Of a stretch of DNA of 64,000 nucleotides, positions 27,336 to 38,204 are shown piece by piece. Location: the NCBI GenBank assembly GCA_001898855.1, contig MKVN01000027.1, positions 21,301-85,300 of the forward strand, given 5' to 3'. Within the stretch, counting starts at the first letter, position 1, and every line of letters begins with the position of its first letter. The translations under genes and the position numbers were made by a program. Under the pieces are notes generated by a model. It ran no database searches. It was not told where the DNA came from and saw only the letters and a program-made list of their open reading frames with translations. This DNA is from Micrococcales bacterium 73-13. Its GTDB lineage: Bacteria; Actinomycetota; Actinomycetes; Actinomycetales; Microbacteriaceae.

Positions 27336-28003
27336 GTCCGCTCCGGGGTCTCGATGCGGGCCTCGGGGTCCGCCGGGGCGGTCGCCGCCTCGGGAGCCGT
27401 CGCCTCGGCGCGCGCCACGGCGGGACCGAGCCCTCCGCCGATCAGCCGCATCGCCTCCGCGCGCCGCACCGGGTCCTCGAGCGCGCCGCGGGCCGCGAGC
27501 GTGACGGTCCGCGCCGAGCCCTGCCGGGGCCCGCGGGCGGAGACGCAGCCGTGCGCGGCCTCGAGCACGACGAGCACGCCGCGGGCGCCGAGCCCGGACA
27601 GGAGCGCGTCCGCGACGTCCTCCGTGAGCCGCTCCTGGAGCTGCGGTCGGGCGGCGGCGATCTCGACCGCATCCGCGAGCGCGCCGAGCCCGGCGAACCT
27701 CGCGCCGGGCAGGTAGGCGACGTGCGCCTCGCCGAAGAACGGCAGCAGATGGTGCTCGCACATGGAGCGGAACTCGATGCCGCGGAGCACGACGACCTCG
27801 CCCGCCCGCTCGGCGGAGTCCGGGAAGTCGGAGCGCGACGCGAGGGCCTCGGCCGGGTCCCGGCCGACCCCCGCGAAGAGCTCGCGATAGGCCGAGGCGA
27901 CCCGCCGCGGCGTCTCGCGGAGTCCCTCGCGACCGGGGTCGTCGCCGATCGCGGCGAGGAGCTCGGCGACGGCCGCCTCGATGCGGTCGGAGTCGATCGG
28001 CAT
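27332..28003 (-). CDS. folE: GTP cyclohydrolase I
   Basis: A 223-residue enzyme converting GTP to dihydroneopterin triphosphate, the entry into folate synthesis. Zinc ligands are in SMCEHHLLPFFG (Cys, His) and AAHGCVSARG (second Cys). The C-terminal 30 residues are an Ala/Glu/Pro-rich tail beyond the usual fold. ATG at 28003 has GGAGG 7 nt upstream. First gene of the overlapping folE-folP-folBK-DUF3180-PH-PH-DUF2520 string, so its promoter probably lies in the 100 bp behind ftsH. Confidence 0.96.
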   Translation of the reverse strand: MPIDSDRIEAAVAELLAAIGDDPGREGLRETPRRVASAYRELFAGVGRDPAEALASRSDFPDSAERAGEVVVLRGIEFRSMCEHHLLPFFGEAHVAYLPGARFAGLGALADAVEIAAARPQLQERLTEDVADALLSGLGARGVLVVLEAAHGCVSARGPRQGSARTVTLAARGALEDPVRRAEAMRLIGGGLGPAVARAEATAPEAATAPADPEARIETPERT

Positions 28004-28104
28004 CAGCAGTCCTCCGTGGCTCGGTGGTCTCGGGGTCTCGATCCGCGTCGTCGCAGCCGCCCGACCGGGTCCGTCTCGACGCTACTCGACCACCACGTCC
28101 CGCG

Positions 28105-30105
<2,001 letters not shown>

Positions 30106-30196
30106 GGTCTCCCCAGGCTAGTGCGCACGGCCGAACGGCGGCCGGGTGTCCGCTGTGGGCTAAACCCCCGCCGGACCCCGCCGCGCGGGCCTCGCG

Positions 30197-30748
30197 CTAC
30201 GCATAGATGTGCGGCGCGAGCACCGCGATGCCGCGCAGGTTCCGGTAGCGCTCCGCGTAGTCGAGGCCGTAGCCGATCACGAACCGGTTCGGGATGTCCG
30301 CGCCGACGTAGCGGGCGTCGACCTCGACCTTGAGCGCCTCGGGCTTGCGCAGCAGCGCGCAGATCTCGACCGATGCGGCGCCGCGGGACTCCAGGTTCTC
30401 CTTGAGCCAGGACAGCGTGAGCCCCGAGTCGATGATGTCCTCCGCGATGAGCACGTCCCGGCCGGTCACGTCGGTGTCGAGGTCCTTCAGGATGCGCACG
30501 ACGCCGGAGGACTGCGTGCCGGCGCCGTAGGAGGAGACCGCCATCCAGTCGAGCTCGACGTGGCGCCGCAGCCGGCGCGCGAGGTCGGTCATGAACGGCG
30601 CCGCGCCCTTCAGCACTCCGACGAGCAGCAGGTCGCGAGCGGCGTAGTCGGCGTCGACCTCGGCGGCGAGCCGGGTCACGATCGCGGCGATCTCCTCGGG
30701 GGTGAAGAGCACGTCCTCGATCTCGGTCGCGATGTCGGCGAAGTCCAT
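30197..30748 (-). CDS. hpt: Hypoxanthine phosphoribosyltransferase
   Basis: A 183-residue type I phosphoribosyltransferase for purine salvage. The PRPP loop is [17 protein letters not shown]; the flexible loop region is [14 protein letters not shown]; the purine-site part is [16 protein letters not shown]. Normal length. It starts 24 nt after the tilS stop, consistent with co-transcription. Confidence 0.97.
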   Translation of the reverse strand: MDFADIATEIEDVLFTPEEIAAIVTRLAAEVDADYAARDLLLVGVLKGAAPFMTDLARRLRRHVELDWMAVSSYGAGTQSSGVVRILKDLDTDVTGRDVLIAEDIIDSGLTLSWLKENLESRGAASVEICALLRKPEALKVEVDARYVGADIPNRFVIGYGLDYAERYRNLRGIAVLAPHIYA

Positions 30749-30772
30749 GGGCCCAGTCTGCCGCGCTTCGGC

Positions 30773-31912
30773 TCAGTCCGCGGCCGTCGCGCTCGCGGCG
30801 CCCTCGCGGCGCCCATCGCCCGCGGCGCTCGGGCCGCCGGACCGGCTCGCGGCGCCGACCGTGTCCGCCGTGAACAGGATCCGGCCGCCGGACCGCCGCG
30901 CGGTCGCGCCCGGCAGGTCGATCGGGCCCTGGCCGTGCCAGTCGGTGACGAGGCGCGCGACCTCGAGCGTCCGCTCGCGGGTCAGGTGCGCGCCGAACTC
31001 CGCCGCGACGGCGAGCCGGATGAGGCGGTGGCGCAGCGCCGGCGGGTTCGCCGCGAGCGCGTCGACCGGCAGCGCGATCCCGGCGTCCGCGTGCTCGGCG
31101 AGGTCCTCGGCGACCTCCTCCGTCATCGCGTCCAGCGCCGCGGCGTCCTCCCGCAGCTGCTCGGCGGTCCGGGCGAGCGCCTCGGCCACGCCGGGCCCGA
31201 GCTCCGCCTCGAGCACCGGGAGCACCCGCTCGCGCACGCGGACCCTGGCGAACGCGGGGTCGGCGTTCTGCGGATCCGTCCAGGGCAGGAGGTCCTGGTC
31301 GGCGCACGCGGCGGCGGTCGTCGCCCGGCGGACGCCGAGCAGCGGTCGGCGGTAGCGGCCGCTCGCGGCGGCCATGCCCCGGAGGCTCCCGGCGCCCGAG
31401 CCGCGCGCGAGGCCGAGCAGCACCGTCTCCGCCTGGTCGTCGAGCGTGTGGCCCAGCAGCACGGCCGCGGCGCGGGTCTCGTCGATCGCCGCCTCGAAGG
31501 CGCCGTAGCGCGCCTCGCGCGCCGCCCCCTCGGGGCCGCCCGCCGTGCCGACCTCGACGCGGCGCACCAGGACCGGGTCGAGGCCGAGCGCCGCCGCCTG
31601 CGCCGCCGCCCGCTCGGCGACCTCCGCCGAGCCGGGCTGCAGCCCGTGGTCGACGACGATCGCGCCCGCCCGGACGCCGGCCCGCGGCGCCTCGAACGCC
31701 GCCGCCGCCGCGAGCGCGAGCGAGTCGGGCCCGCCCGACAGCGCGACCAGCACCAGCGGTCCCCCGCCCTGCGGCGCTCCGTCCGCCGTGCGGCGCTCAG
31801 GGCCTCGATCCGCCGTGTCCGGGCCGGTACGCCGCACCGGCGCGAGCGGCTCGAGCGACGCGCGGACCGCCCGGCGGACGTCGGCGATGGCCGGGGTCAG
31901 GCGCGGTCGCAT
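30773..31912 (-). CDS. tilS: tRNA(Ile)-lysidine synthetase
   Basis: A 379-residue enzyme that makes lysidine in the anticodon of the AUA-reading tRNA-Ile. The PP-loop is [15 protein letters not shown] (SGGxDS). [20 protein letters not shown] and WTDPQNADP are the other family motifs. A long Thr/Arg/Gly-rich insertion (about 25-45) precedes the PP-loop. ATG at 31912 is 6 nt from TACCGT, a leaderless promoter that overlaps the divergent ppa promoter region. Confidence 0.95.
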   Translation of the reverse strand: MRPRLTPAIADVRRAVRASLEPLAPVRRTGPDTADRGPERRTADGAPQGGGPLVLVALSGGPDSLALAAAAAFEAPRAGVRAGAIVVDHGLQPGSAEVAERAAAQAAALGLDPVLVRRVEVGTAGGPEGAAREARYGAFEAAIDETRAAAVLLGHTLDDQAETVLLGLARGSGAGSLRGMAAASGRYRRPLLGVRRATTAAACADQDLLPWTDPQNADPAFARVRVRERVLPVLEAELGPGVAEALARTAEQLREDAAALDAMTEEVAEDLAEHADAGIALPVDALAANPPALRHRLIRLAVAAEFGAHLTRERTLEVARLVTDWHGQGPIDLPGATARRSGGRILFTADTVGAASRSGGPSAAGDGRREGAASATAAD

Positions 31913-31960
31913 TCGATTACGGTAGTCCCCGGAGTCCACCGAGGTTCAGGAGCACAACGC

Positions 31961-32452
31961 ATGGGCGCGTACCCCGCCGTCATCGAGATCCCCGCGGGCA
32001 GCCGCAACAAGTACGAGGTCGACCACGAGACCGGGCGGGTGTTCCTCGACCGCTACCTCTTCACCCCGATGGCCTACCCCACCGACTACGGCTTCTTCGA
32101 GGACACGCTCGGCCTCGACGGCGACCCGCTCGACGTGCTCGTGCTCCTCTTCGAGTCGGTGCCGCCCGGCGTCGGGGTGACGGTCCGGCCGGTCGGCTTC
32201 CTCGAGATGGAGGACGACGGGGGCATCGACACGAAGATCATCGCGGTGCCCGCGAAGGACCCGCGCTGGTCGCACATCCAGGACTGCACCGACATCCCGG
32301 AGCTCCAGCGGGCCGAGATCCAGCACTTCTTCGAGCACTACAAGGACCTCGAGCCGGGCAAGTGGGTCAAGGTCGGCGCCTGGGGCGACGCCGCGGCCGC
32401 CGAGCAGGTCGTCGCCGAGTCGATCGCGCGGTTCCAGGCCGAGGGGCACTAG
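31961..32452 (+). CDS. ppa: Inorganic pyrophosphatase (family I)
   Basis: A 163-residue soluble Mg-dependent pyrophosphatase. The family I signature [10 protein letters not shown] is at about residues 53-62; the other metal-site parts are [10 protein letters not shown] and [21 protein letters not shown] at 31961 has CAGGAG 8 nt upstream. Divergent from tilS with only 48 bp between start codons. Confidence 0.98.
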   Translation: MGAYPAVIEIPAGSRNKYEVDHETGRVFLDRYLFTPMAYPTDYGFFEDTLGLDGDPLDVLVLLFESVPPGVGVTVRPVGFLEMEDDGGIDTKIIAVPAKDPRWSHIQDCTDIPELQRAEIQHFFEHYKDLEPGKWVKVGAWGDAAAAEQVVAESIARFQAEGH

Positions 32453-32462
32453 CACCGCCGGT

Positions 32463-32496
32463 CCCGAGGCAGCCGCGGCCGCCGATCCGCCTCGGG
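32463..32496. terminator. Candidate bidirectional hairpin between ppa and M23 gene
   Basis: CCCGAGGC (32463-32470) and GCCTCGGG (32489-32496) form an 8-bp stem with an 18-nt GC-rich loop in the 88-bp gap between two converging genes. No T-run; function inferred from position. Confidence 0.35.
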
Positions 32497-32540
32497 CCGG
32501 GACCGTCCATCGAGATCCGCCCGGGCTGCCCCGATCCCTG

Positions 32541-33758
32541 CTAGAGGTAGATGCCCTGGGCCGCGAGGAATTCCTGCGGGTCGATGCGGCTGCCGTTCGC
32601 GCGCATCTCGAAGTGCAGGTGGCAGCCGGTCGAGTTGCCGGTGGTGCCCACGTAGCCGATGAGCTCCCCGGTCTCGACGTGCTGGCCGGCGTAGACGAGC
32701 TGACCGCCGTCCGGCTGGTGGCCGTAGTAGGACTCCAGGCCGCCGCCGTGGTCGATGATCGTCAGGTAGCCGTAGCCGCCGCTGTTCCACCCGGCGAACT
32801 CCACGGTGCCGGAGTGCGCGGCGACGATCGGGTTCCAGCAGGACTGCGCGAGGTCGACGCCGCTGTGGTAGCCGCCGTAGGAGTCGGAGTAGCCGAAGAC
32901 GGCGCTGATCCAGCCGCCGGCGGGGCGCGTCCAGCCCGACGAGGAGACCTGCGACCAGTCGACCCCGAGCTGCGCGAGCTTCTCCTCGGCGCGCTTCTGG
33001 ACGCCGGTCTGGTAGTCGGCCTCGGTCACCGCGCGCTTCTGCTGCAGCACCTCCAGCTGCGCCTCGAGCTGCTGCTGGTGCTCGCGCTGCTCGATGACGG
33101 CCTTCGTCGCCGCCTCCGAGGCGGCCTGCGCCTCCGCCATCGCGGCGGCGGCCTCCTGCTCGAGCCGCTGCAGCTCCGTCTCCATCACCTGCGCCTGGTC
33201 GGTGAGGGACTGCGCGGTGTTGCGCTGCTGGACGGCCTGCTCGTAGAGCGTGTTCGCCTGGTCGGAGATGCGCGCGGAGACGCCGATCGCGCTGAGCAGG
33301 TCGTCGGCCTGGTCGGACGCCGCGAACAGGCTCAGCGTCGGGTCGGTGCCGCCGATGCGGACGACCTGCGCGGCCCACTGGCCCGCGCGCGACTCGGCGT
33401 CGAGCGCGATCGCCTGCGCGTCCTCCGCCTGCTTGCGCAGCTGCGCCGTCTCGGCGGACTTCGCCTGGTACTGCGCGTCGAGCTGCTGCCACTTCTTCGC
33501 CTTGGCCTCGAGGTCGGCCTTCGTGCGCTCGACCTCGGCCTGGAGCTGGACGAGGAGGTTCTGGATCTGCGTGACGGCCGCGGCCGCGGCGGCCTCGTCG
33601 TTCTGCGCGGCGACGACGTCGTCCCAGCTCGGGTAGTCGTCGGCGTGCGCGACCGCGGGCACGATGAACGCGCCGACCAGCGCGAGGGCGGCGGCGCCCA
33701 CCAGCGCCTTGGCCCTGCGTCGCCTCGCGGTCCCGATCCGCGGCGTCCCGTCACGCAC
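32541..33758 (-). CDS. Secreted M23 (LytM-type) peptidase with coiled-coil
   Basis: A 405-residue exported protein. Signal peptide about 1-40 (ARRRRAK, hydrophobic core, AVAHA), then a long coiled coil (about 45-265, Ala/Gln/Glu-rich, as in NlpD/EnvC or RipC-like hydrolases), then an M23 domain with YHSGVDLAQ (Zn ligands H, D) and HLHFEMRANG (HxH). It probably acts on peptidoglycan or activates a hydrolase during division. GTG at 33758. Conserved at this position relative to ppa in related genomes as far as I recall. Confidence 0.94.
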   Translation of the reverse strand: MRDGTPRIGTARRRRAKALVGAAALALVGAFIVPAVAHADDYPSWDDVVAAQNDEAAAAAAVTQIQNLLVQLQAEVERTKADLEAKAKKWQQLDAQYQAKSAETAQLRKQAEDAQAIALDAESRAGQWAAQVVRIGGTDPTLSLFAASDQADDLLSAIGVSARISDQANTLYEQAVQQRNTAQSLTDQAQVMETELQRLEQEAAAAMAEAQAASEAATKAVIEQREHQQQLEAQLEVLQQKRAVTEADYQTGVQKRAEEKLAQLGVDWSQVSSSGWTRPAGGWISAVFGYSDSYGGYHSGVDLAQSCWNPIVAAHSGTVEFAGWNSGGYGYLTIIDHGGGLESYYGHQPDGGQLVYAGQHVETGELIGYVGTTGNSTGCHLHFEMRANGSRIDPQEFLAAQGIYL

Positions 33759-33832
33759 CCGTGCACCTTAACCCTCAAGTCCGGGATGAACCTCCGAGAA
33801 CCGCCGCGAGCGCCCGGATCCGCGACCGCGGT

Positions 33833-33862
33833 TTGTCCCCGGAGGGGCCTTGGCCCTATGCT
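33833..33862 (+). promoter_or_regulatory. Probable promoter of the tRNA cluster
   Basis: TTGTCC (33833-33838) and TATGCT (33857-33862) with an 18-bp spacer stand 34 bp upstream of mature tRNA-Glu. Match to the sigma-70 type consensus is fair and the position is right for a short tRNA leader. Confidence 0.45.
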
Positions 33863-33895
33863 TGAACGCCGGTAGTCGGAGCGATCCGAGCTTCC

Positions 33896-33968
33896 GGCCC
33901 CATCGTTTAGTGGCCTAGGACGCCGCCCTTTCACGGCGGTAGCACGGGTTCGAATCCCGTTGGGGTCA
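33896..33968 (+). tRNA. tRNA-Glu (TTC)
   Basis: The cloverleaf can be folded by eye: acceptor GGCCCCA pairs with TGGGGTC, anticodon stem CCGCC/GGCGG around loop CTTTCAC (anticodon TTC, 33930-33932), and T arm CGGGTTCGAATCCCG. Discriminator A at 33968. CCA is not encoded. Confidence 0.97.
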
Positions 33969-33998
33969 CATCGGTGGATGTGGAAATTCAATACGCAA

Positions 33999-34072
33999 GG
34001 CCCTGTAGCGCAGTTGGTTAGCGTGCCGCCCTGTCACGGCGGAGGTCGCGGGTTCAAGTCCCGTCAGGGTCG
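33999..34072 (+). tRNA. tRNA-Asp (GTC)
   Basis: Acceptor GGCCCTG pairs with CAGGGTC; the anticodon loop CTGTCAC gives GTC; T arm GCGGGTTCAAGTCCCGT; discriminator G as usual for Asp. It follows tRNA-Glu by 30 bp and is likely part of the same transcript. Confidence 0.97.
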
Positions 34073-34080
34073 CGGAAGGT

Positions 34081-34106
34081 CGCCCCGCCCGCTCGCGGGT
34101 GGGGCG
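34081..34106 (+). terminator. Hairpin between tRNA-Asp and tRNA-Phe
   Basis: CGCCCCGCCCGC and GCGGGTGGGGCG form a near-perfect stem (one G-T wobble) with a very small loop, 8 nt after tRNA-Asp. It may end the Glu-Asp transcript or mark a processing site, since tRNA-Phe begins only 11 nt later. Confidence 0.45.
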
Positions 34107-34117
34107 TCTCCGTACTC

Positions 34118-34190
34118 GGCTCTGTAGCTCAGTTGGTAGAGCGCACGACTGAAAATCGTGAGGTCACGGGATCGACGCCCGTCGGAGCCA
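34118..34190 (+). tRNA. tRNA-Phe (GAA)
   Basis: Acceptor GGCTCTG pairs with CGGAGCC (one T-G wobble); the anticodon stem ACGAC-type loop CTGAAAA gives GAA; T arm is GTCACGGGATCGACGCCCGT. Discriminator A at 34190. The sequence right after it is accessory, so this tRNA marks a boundary in the conserved gene order. Confidence 0.96.
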
Positions 34191-34251
34191 CCGTCGATGC
34201 TTCAGGACGATCGGCCGCCGAGTGTCCGCGGCACGGCCTAGCATCTCGGGC

Positions 34252-35133
34252 ATGAGCGGCACGCTGGACTGGGACCTGTTCTGCCGGTCCTTCGCGCCTG
34301 GGCTGCTCGATGAATGGGGCGCCCCGGAAGTGGCCGCGCGGCTCGCCCAGGACCTGATCGCCCGGGCGAGCTCCTTCGCCGAGAGCGGGCCGGCGGCGAG
34401 AGCGGTGCTTCGGGCGCCGTTCCTCGAGGAGGTGACCGGCTACGAGCCTGTCGGCGCGCCCGCCGAGTTGCTCGCGACAGTGTGCGTCATCGTGCGCTGC
34501 AGCGTGCTGGAGGAGGCGCACGTCGCAGGAGTGCTCCACGACGACGGGATCGAGGGCCTCACCTCCACCGCGACCGCACCGCTGTTCGACTGGTTGGGGG
34601 ACCATGCGGTCGACGCCCCGAACGACCCTGCCGGGGTGTTCGCCGGCCTGAACGTCCGATGGCCACGCGCCTGGGCAGCGCTCGGAGCACTCGCACGGTC
34701 GGCGGGCGGGGGCCGAGCAGCGTTCCGGATGCCCGTGGCGCCCGTCCCGGAGCGGCCGGACGACTCGGAGCGCTACGACGCGCGGACCGACGCCGAAGGA
34801 CGCTTCGTCGTCTCCGCGATGGATGCCCGGTTCGACCAGGGGGCGATGCGCCTGCTCGAGGCCGCCGGTCCGCAGGTCGTGCTCGTGGTCTCGAGCCTGA
34901 GCCGGCTCTCCCGTCATCTCGACAAGATGCTCCGGATGCTCGAGATCATCCTCAGTCGCGGCGGGAGCCTGCTCACCACGAACTCGCTGATCCGGCCCGG
35001 CGAGGTCTTCAGCCGATCCGGGGAGCTGCTGCGCCCGGACAGTTGGGACCTGTCGACGGCGTTGGAGCACACGCAGGGTCTGTCCGGCATCCACCGGAAG
35101 ACCCTGATGAGCGTCGTCGCACGCCTGGCCTGA
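34252..35133 (+). CDS. Hypothetical protein with a resolvase-like half domain
   Basis: A 293-residue protein; ATG at 34252, with TAGCAT 7 nt upstream (leaderless). The N-terminal 160 residues match nothing I know. In the C-terminal third, VVLVVSSLSRLSRHLDKML followed by a helix and GGSLLTTNSLI resembles the second half of a serine-resolvase catalytic domain, where LxRLxR carries two active-site arginines. The N-terminal motif with the nucleophilic serine (YxRVS) is not present; the nearest equivalent, RYDARTD, lacks it. It is therefore either a dead recombinase fragment or a protein reusing the fold. Its position directly after tRNA-Phe would suit a remnant of an integrated element. Confidence 0.55.
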   Translation: MSGTLDWDLFCRSFAPGLLDEWGAPEVAARLAQDLIARASSFAESGPAARAVLRAPFLEEVTGYEPVGAPAELLATVCVIVRCSVLEEAHVAGVLHDDGIEGLTSTATAPLFDWLGDHAVDAPNDPAGVFAGLNVRWPRAWAALGALARSAGGGRAAFRMPVAPVPERPDDSERYDARTDAEGRFVVSAMDARFDQGAMRLLEAAGPQVVLVVSSLSRLSRHLDKMLRMLEIILSRGGSLLTTNSLIRPGEVFSRSGELLRPDSWDLSTALEHTQGLSGIHRKTLMSVVARLA

Positions 35134-35160
35134 CTCTCGACGGAGCCTGCGTCGTCCCGG

Positions 35161-35367
35161 TCAGAACGGGTGCGGGATCGAGGGGAAGAACTCGTCGGGA
35201 TCGGCGCCCTCCGCGCCGAGCACGTCGCGCGCCTCGTCATCGAGGGCGGCGGGGCGCCCTTCCGCGTCGAGGCGACCCCGGCTCGGGTCGTCGTCGGCCA
35301 CGGCGGCCGGGTCCTCCGACCGCTCCGGCGTCGGCTCGTCGTGGCGGTGCCTGCGTCCGATCGACAT
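35161..35367 (-). CDS. Small acidic hypothetical protein (68 aa)
   Basis: A 68-residue hydrophilic, Asp/Glu-rich ORF beginning MSIGRRHRHDE and ending DEFFPSIPHPF. ATG at 35367 has GAGGAG 6 nt upstream. It is convergent with the preceding gene and divergent from the AraC gene. Probably disordered except for the aromatic tail. No family recognised. Confidence 0.5.
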   Translation of the reverse strand: MSIGRRHRHDEPTPERSEDPAAVADDDPSRGRLDAEGRPAALDDEARDVLGAEGADPDEFFPSIPHPF

Positions 35368-35431
35368 CGCGTGCTCCTCTCCGTCTCCGCGAGCGTAGCT
35401 CCGGGCGAGCCCGGCGGCATAGGCTCGGAGC

Positions 35432-35866
35432 ATGTCCCCAGACGACCTGGCGGCGCTGGTCAGGCTGCGGCGCGCACGGGACCGGATGGACCGCGACCAT
35501 GCCGAGCCGCTCGACGTCGCGACCCTCGCCCGCGAGGCGCTCATGTCGCCGGGCCACTTCTCGCGGAGCTTCCGCGCGGCCTACGGGGAGAGCCCCTATT
35601 CCTACCTGATGACGCGGCGGATCGAGCGGGCGAAGGCGCTGCTGCGCACCGGTCGGATGAGCGTCACGGAGGTGTGCTTCGCGGTCGGCTGCTCCTCGCT
35701 CGGCACGTTCAGCACGCGCTTCGCCGAGCTCGTCGGCGTGCCGCCGAGCGTCTACCGCGCGACGCCGCCGGAGGCGATCGCCGGCACCATGCCGTGCGTC
35801 GCCCGGCAGGTCACCAGACCGGTCAGGATTCGAGAAGCCGCGGCCACGGCCCCCGGGCTAGCGTGA
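35432..35866 (+). CDS. AraC-family helix-turn-helix regulator (short)
   Basis: A 144-residue protein made almost only of the AraC DNA-binding domain: first HTH LDVATLAREALMSPGHFSR, second HTH MSVTEVCFAVGCSSLGTFS, then FAELVGVPPSVYRA. There is no N-terminal effector domain. ATG at 35432 has TAGGCT 6 nt upstream. The stop lies 5 nt before the start of a VOC-family gene; such AraC/VOC pairs are common in actinobacteria and the regulator probably controls the pair. Confidence 0.92.
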   Translation: MSPDDLAALVRLRRARDRMDRDHAEPLDVATLAREALMSPGHFSRSFRAAYGESPYSYLMTRRIERAKALLRTGRMSVTEVCFAVGCSSLGTFSTRFAELVGVPPSVYRATPPEAIAGTMPCVARQVTRPVRIREAAATAPGLA

Positions 35867-35871
35867 CGCGC

Positions 35872-36282
35872 ATGGACATCAGGATTCACGCCAGCTTCCT
35901 CCCGCAGCTCGACGCCGACGCCTCGCTGGCCTTCTACCGCGACGTGCTCGGCTTCGAGGTGCGCCTCGACGTCGGCTACGGCGAGATGCGCTGGGTCACG
36001 GTCGGGCCGGCGGGGCAGCCCGACACCTCGATCGTGCTCTTCCCGCCGACCGCGGCCCCTGGCCTGACCGAGGACGAGCAGCGCATGCTGCTCGAGCTCG
36101 TCGCCAAGGGCACCTACTTCGGGGTGAACCTGGCGACCCCGGACCTCGACGGCGCCTTCGCGGCGATCGTCGCCGGCGGCGCCGACGTCGTCCAGGAGCC
36201 GATGGCGCAGGACTGGGGCGTGCGCGACTGCGCGTTCCGCGATCCCGCTGGGAACCTGATCCGGCTGCAGGAGGCCTCCTAG
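35872..36282 (+). CDS. VOC (glyoxalase/bleomycin-resistance fold) protein
   Basis: A 136-residue single VOC module: ASLAFYRDVLGFEVRLDVGYG, an internal TYFGVNLATPDLDGAF, and CAFRDPAGNLIRLQEA at the C-terminus, where metal ligands normally lie. ATG at 35872 has TAGCGT 7 nt upstream, and an in-frame GTG at 35863 overlaps the AraC stop. Possible roles are small-molecule resistance or isomerase activity; no substrate can be assigned. Confidence 0.9.
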   Translation: MDIRIHASFLPQLDADASLAFYRDVLGFEVRLDVGYGEMRWVTVGPAGQPDTSIVLFPPTAAPGLTEDEQRMLLELVAKGTYFGVNLATPDLDGAFAAIVAGGADVVQEPMAQDWGVRDCAFRDPAGNLIRLQEAS

Positions 36283-36329
36283 GCCGAGGCCGGCGGACCG
36301 GCGGACCGGCGTCCGGCCGAGCCGGGCGC

Positions 36330-37085
36330 TCACGCCTGCGGTCCGGGGAACAGCCCGAGCTCGACGCCGGCGACCGAGGCGATGCCAGTGACGGTCACCC
36401 AGCCGTCGGCGAGGCAGGCGGCGTCGGTCCCGGGGTCGGGACTCGAGGGCAGGTCCTCCACGGCGAGGCGGAGGTGGTGCTCCTCGCGCTCGGTCAGCGT
36501 GGTCTGCACGATCCCGAACGACGCGAGCCGCGCCTCCACGACGCCGCGGAGACGCGGGGCGTTCGGCACGTTCACGTTGACGACGGTTCCCCGGGGCCGC
36601 TCGAGGAGCCGGGGCACGAGCCCGACGGCGGCCGCCGCGGCGACGTCCCAGTGCAGCTCCAGCGGGCGCAGGCCCGCGTCGAGCGACACCGCCGCGCCCC
36701 AGGCGCCGTTGAGCGCGCCGGTGAGGGCGGCACCGACGGTGCCGGAGTGCAGGATCGCCCGGCCGACGTTGGCGCCGTGGTTCACTCCGGAGAGCACGAG
36801 GTCGGCCGGCTCGCCGAACGCGCCGCGCGCCGCGATCAGCGCGATGAGGCCGGGGCCGCCCTGGACCGCGTACGCCGGGACGTCCTCGAGGCCGGCGAGC
36901 GCGCGCGGCTCGACGGCGATCCGTCCGTCCGCCTCCACCGCGGTGATGGACGCGCTGGAGCCGCTGGACTGCGTCGCGGGCGCCGCGATCACGACGTCGA
37001 GCCCGGCGGCGCGGGCGGCCTGCGCCATGGCGCGCAGTCCCGGCGCCTCGATGCCGTCGTCGTTGGTGACGAGGGTGCGGGTCAT
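36330..37085 (-). CDS. surE: 5'/3'-nucleotidase SurE
   Basis: A 251-residue metal-dependent phosphatase. N-terminal LVTNDDGIEAPGL is the SurE signature (metal-binding DD); PATQSSGSSASITA and LVLSGVNHGANVGRAILHSGTVGAA are the other conserved parts. Normal length. ATG overlaps the PfkB-kinase stop by 4 bp. Dephosphorylates nucleoside monophosphates in known homologues; here coupled to a sugar/nucleoside kinase, so the pair may balance phosphorylation of one metabolite. Confidence 0.95.
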   Translation of the reverse strand: MTRTLVTNDDGIEAPGLRAMAQAARAAGLDVVIAAPATQSSGSSASITAVEADGRIAVEPRALAGLEDVPAYAVQGGPGLIALIAARGAFGEPADLVLSGVNHGANVGRAILHSGTVGAALTGALNGAWGAAVSLDAGLRPLELHWDVAAAAAVGLVPRLLERPRGTVVNVNVPNAPRLRGVVEARLASFGIVQTTLTEREEHHLRLAVEDLPSSPDPGTDAACLADGWVTVTGIASVAGVELGLFPGPQA

Positions 37086-38137
37086 CGGCGCGGCTCCCCG
37101 CCGGCGGACGGCCGGCGCGCCGGGAGCGGGATCCCTCCGGTCGCCAGGGCCGCGAGCCCCTCGGGGCTGACCCGGCCGCTGACCGGGTGGTCGGCGCCGT
37201 CCTGGCCGATCCGCCGGGTCGTGACGCTCCGCCGCAGTCGGGCGACCGCCTCGGCGTCGCCGCTGCCGAGGCCGTGGCGGGTGACGTTCAGCGCGCCGGC
37301 CGCGGCGCCGAGCACGACGGCGTCGCGGATCGTCTCGCCGCGGGCGAGCCCGCTGACGACGCCGGCGAACAGCGAGTCGCCGGCGCCCCGGTGGTCGGCG
37401 ACCTCCATCCGCGGCGGGGTGACCTCGAGCACGCCCTCCTCGTCGAGCAGCAGCAGCGGCTCGCCGGCCCGGGTGACGATGACGACCGCGGCGCCTCGCG
37501 CGCGCAGCTCGTGCATCGCCGCGACGATCGCCTCGACGCTCTCGCCGGCGAGGCCGTCGCGGCGCAGCTCCTCGTCGCTGACCTTGAGCACCGCCAGGCC
37601 GCCCTCGACGGCTGCGGCCAGCCTCGCCTGCGAGAGGTCCGCGGCGACGGTGGCACCGGCCGCCCGGAGGTCGGCCGCGAGTCGCCGATAGGTGTCCGGC
37701 GGCAGCGACGCGAGGTCGGCGGGGCCGCTCAGGATCGTCACCCGCGAGTCGGGCGCCGAGCCCAGCACGAGCCCGTACAGCTCGTCGAGCTCGTGACGGC
37801 CGAGCGGATCCCCCGCCTCCTCGGCGACCAGCCGGCGCTCGCCGCTGCGCCGGTCGTGCAGGTAGGCGGCGCCCCGCCCGGCGCGCTCGACGGCCCGGAC
37901 CGCGATGCCCTCGTCCTCCAGGAGGTGCCGCAGCACGACGCCGGTCTCGCCGGAGAGCACGCAGCACATGGTGACCGAGGTGCCGAGCCGGAGCAGCATG
38001 CGCGCCTGCCAGACGCCCTGCCCGCCGGCGTGGACGTGGATCTCGTCGCCGGCCGGGCGCTCCTCGACCGTGACGGTGAGGATGGGGGCGGGCGCGAAGA
38101 TCGTCACGTCGCGGCCGTCCGAGTCGTCGGGGGCCAT
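37082..38137 (-). CDS. PfkB-family carbohydrate kinase
   Basis: A 351-residue ribokinase-fold kinase. The substrate-side glycine motif is HAGGQGVWQARMLLRLG and the catalytic signature is DHRGAGDSLFAGVVSGLA with the base Asp in GAGD. The overall look (NIxHVxAGGQG-like N-terminus, phosphofructokinase-like) is close to 1-phosphofructokinase or tagatose-6-phosphate kinase types. TAGCGT lies 6 nt before the ATG (leaderless). Substrate unknown. Confidence 0.9.
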   Translation of the reverse strand: MAPDDSDGRDVTIFAPAPILTVTVEERPAGDEIHVHAGGQGVWQARMLLRLGTSVTMCCVLSGETGVVLRHLLEDEGIAVRAVERAGRGAAYLHDRRSGERRLVAEEAGDPLGRHELDELYGLVLGSAPDSRVTILSGPADLASLPPDTYRRLAADLRAAGATVAADLSQARLAAAVEGGLAVLKVSDEELRRDGLAGESVEAIVAAMHELRARGAAVVIVTRAGEPLLLLDEEGVLEVTPPRMEVADHRGAGDSLFAGVVSGLARGETIRDAVVLGAAAGALNVTRHGLGSGDAEAVARLRRSVTTRRIGQDGADHPVSGRVSPEGLAALATGGIPLPARRPSAGGEPRR

Positions 38138-38204
38138 ACGCCGACGCTAGGGTCCGCCGTCCGGGTGCGGCAGGGCGTTGACAAACGGGCCCCGACCCCT
38201 CCGC

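Noticed and set aside
33896-35133. Integration (att) site at the tRNA cluster
   Set aside because: I looked for a second copy of a tRNA 3' end or an intact integrase downstream and saw neither. Only the resolvase-like fragment hints at past insertion.
36283-36329. Terminator between the VOC gene and surE
   Set aside because: GGCCGG/CCGGCC arms and repeated CGGCGGAC exist, but the stem is only 6 bp with a long loop; too weak to list.
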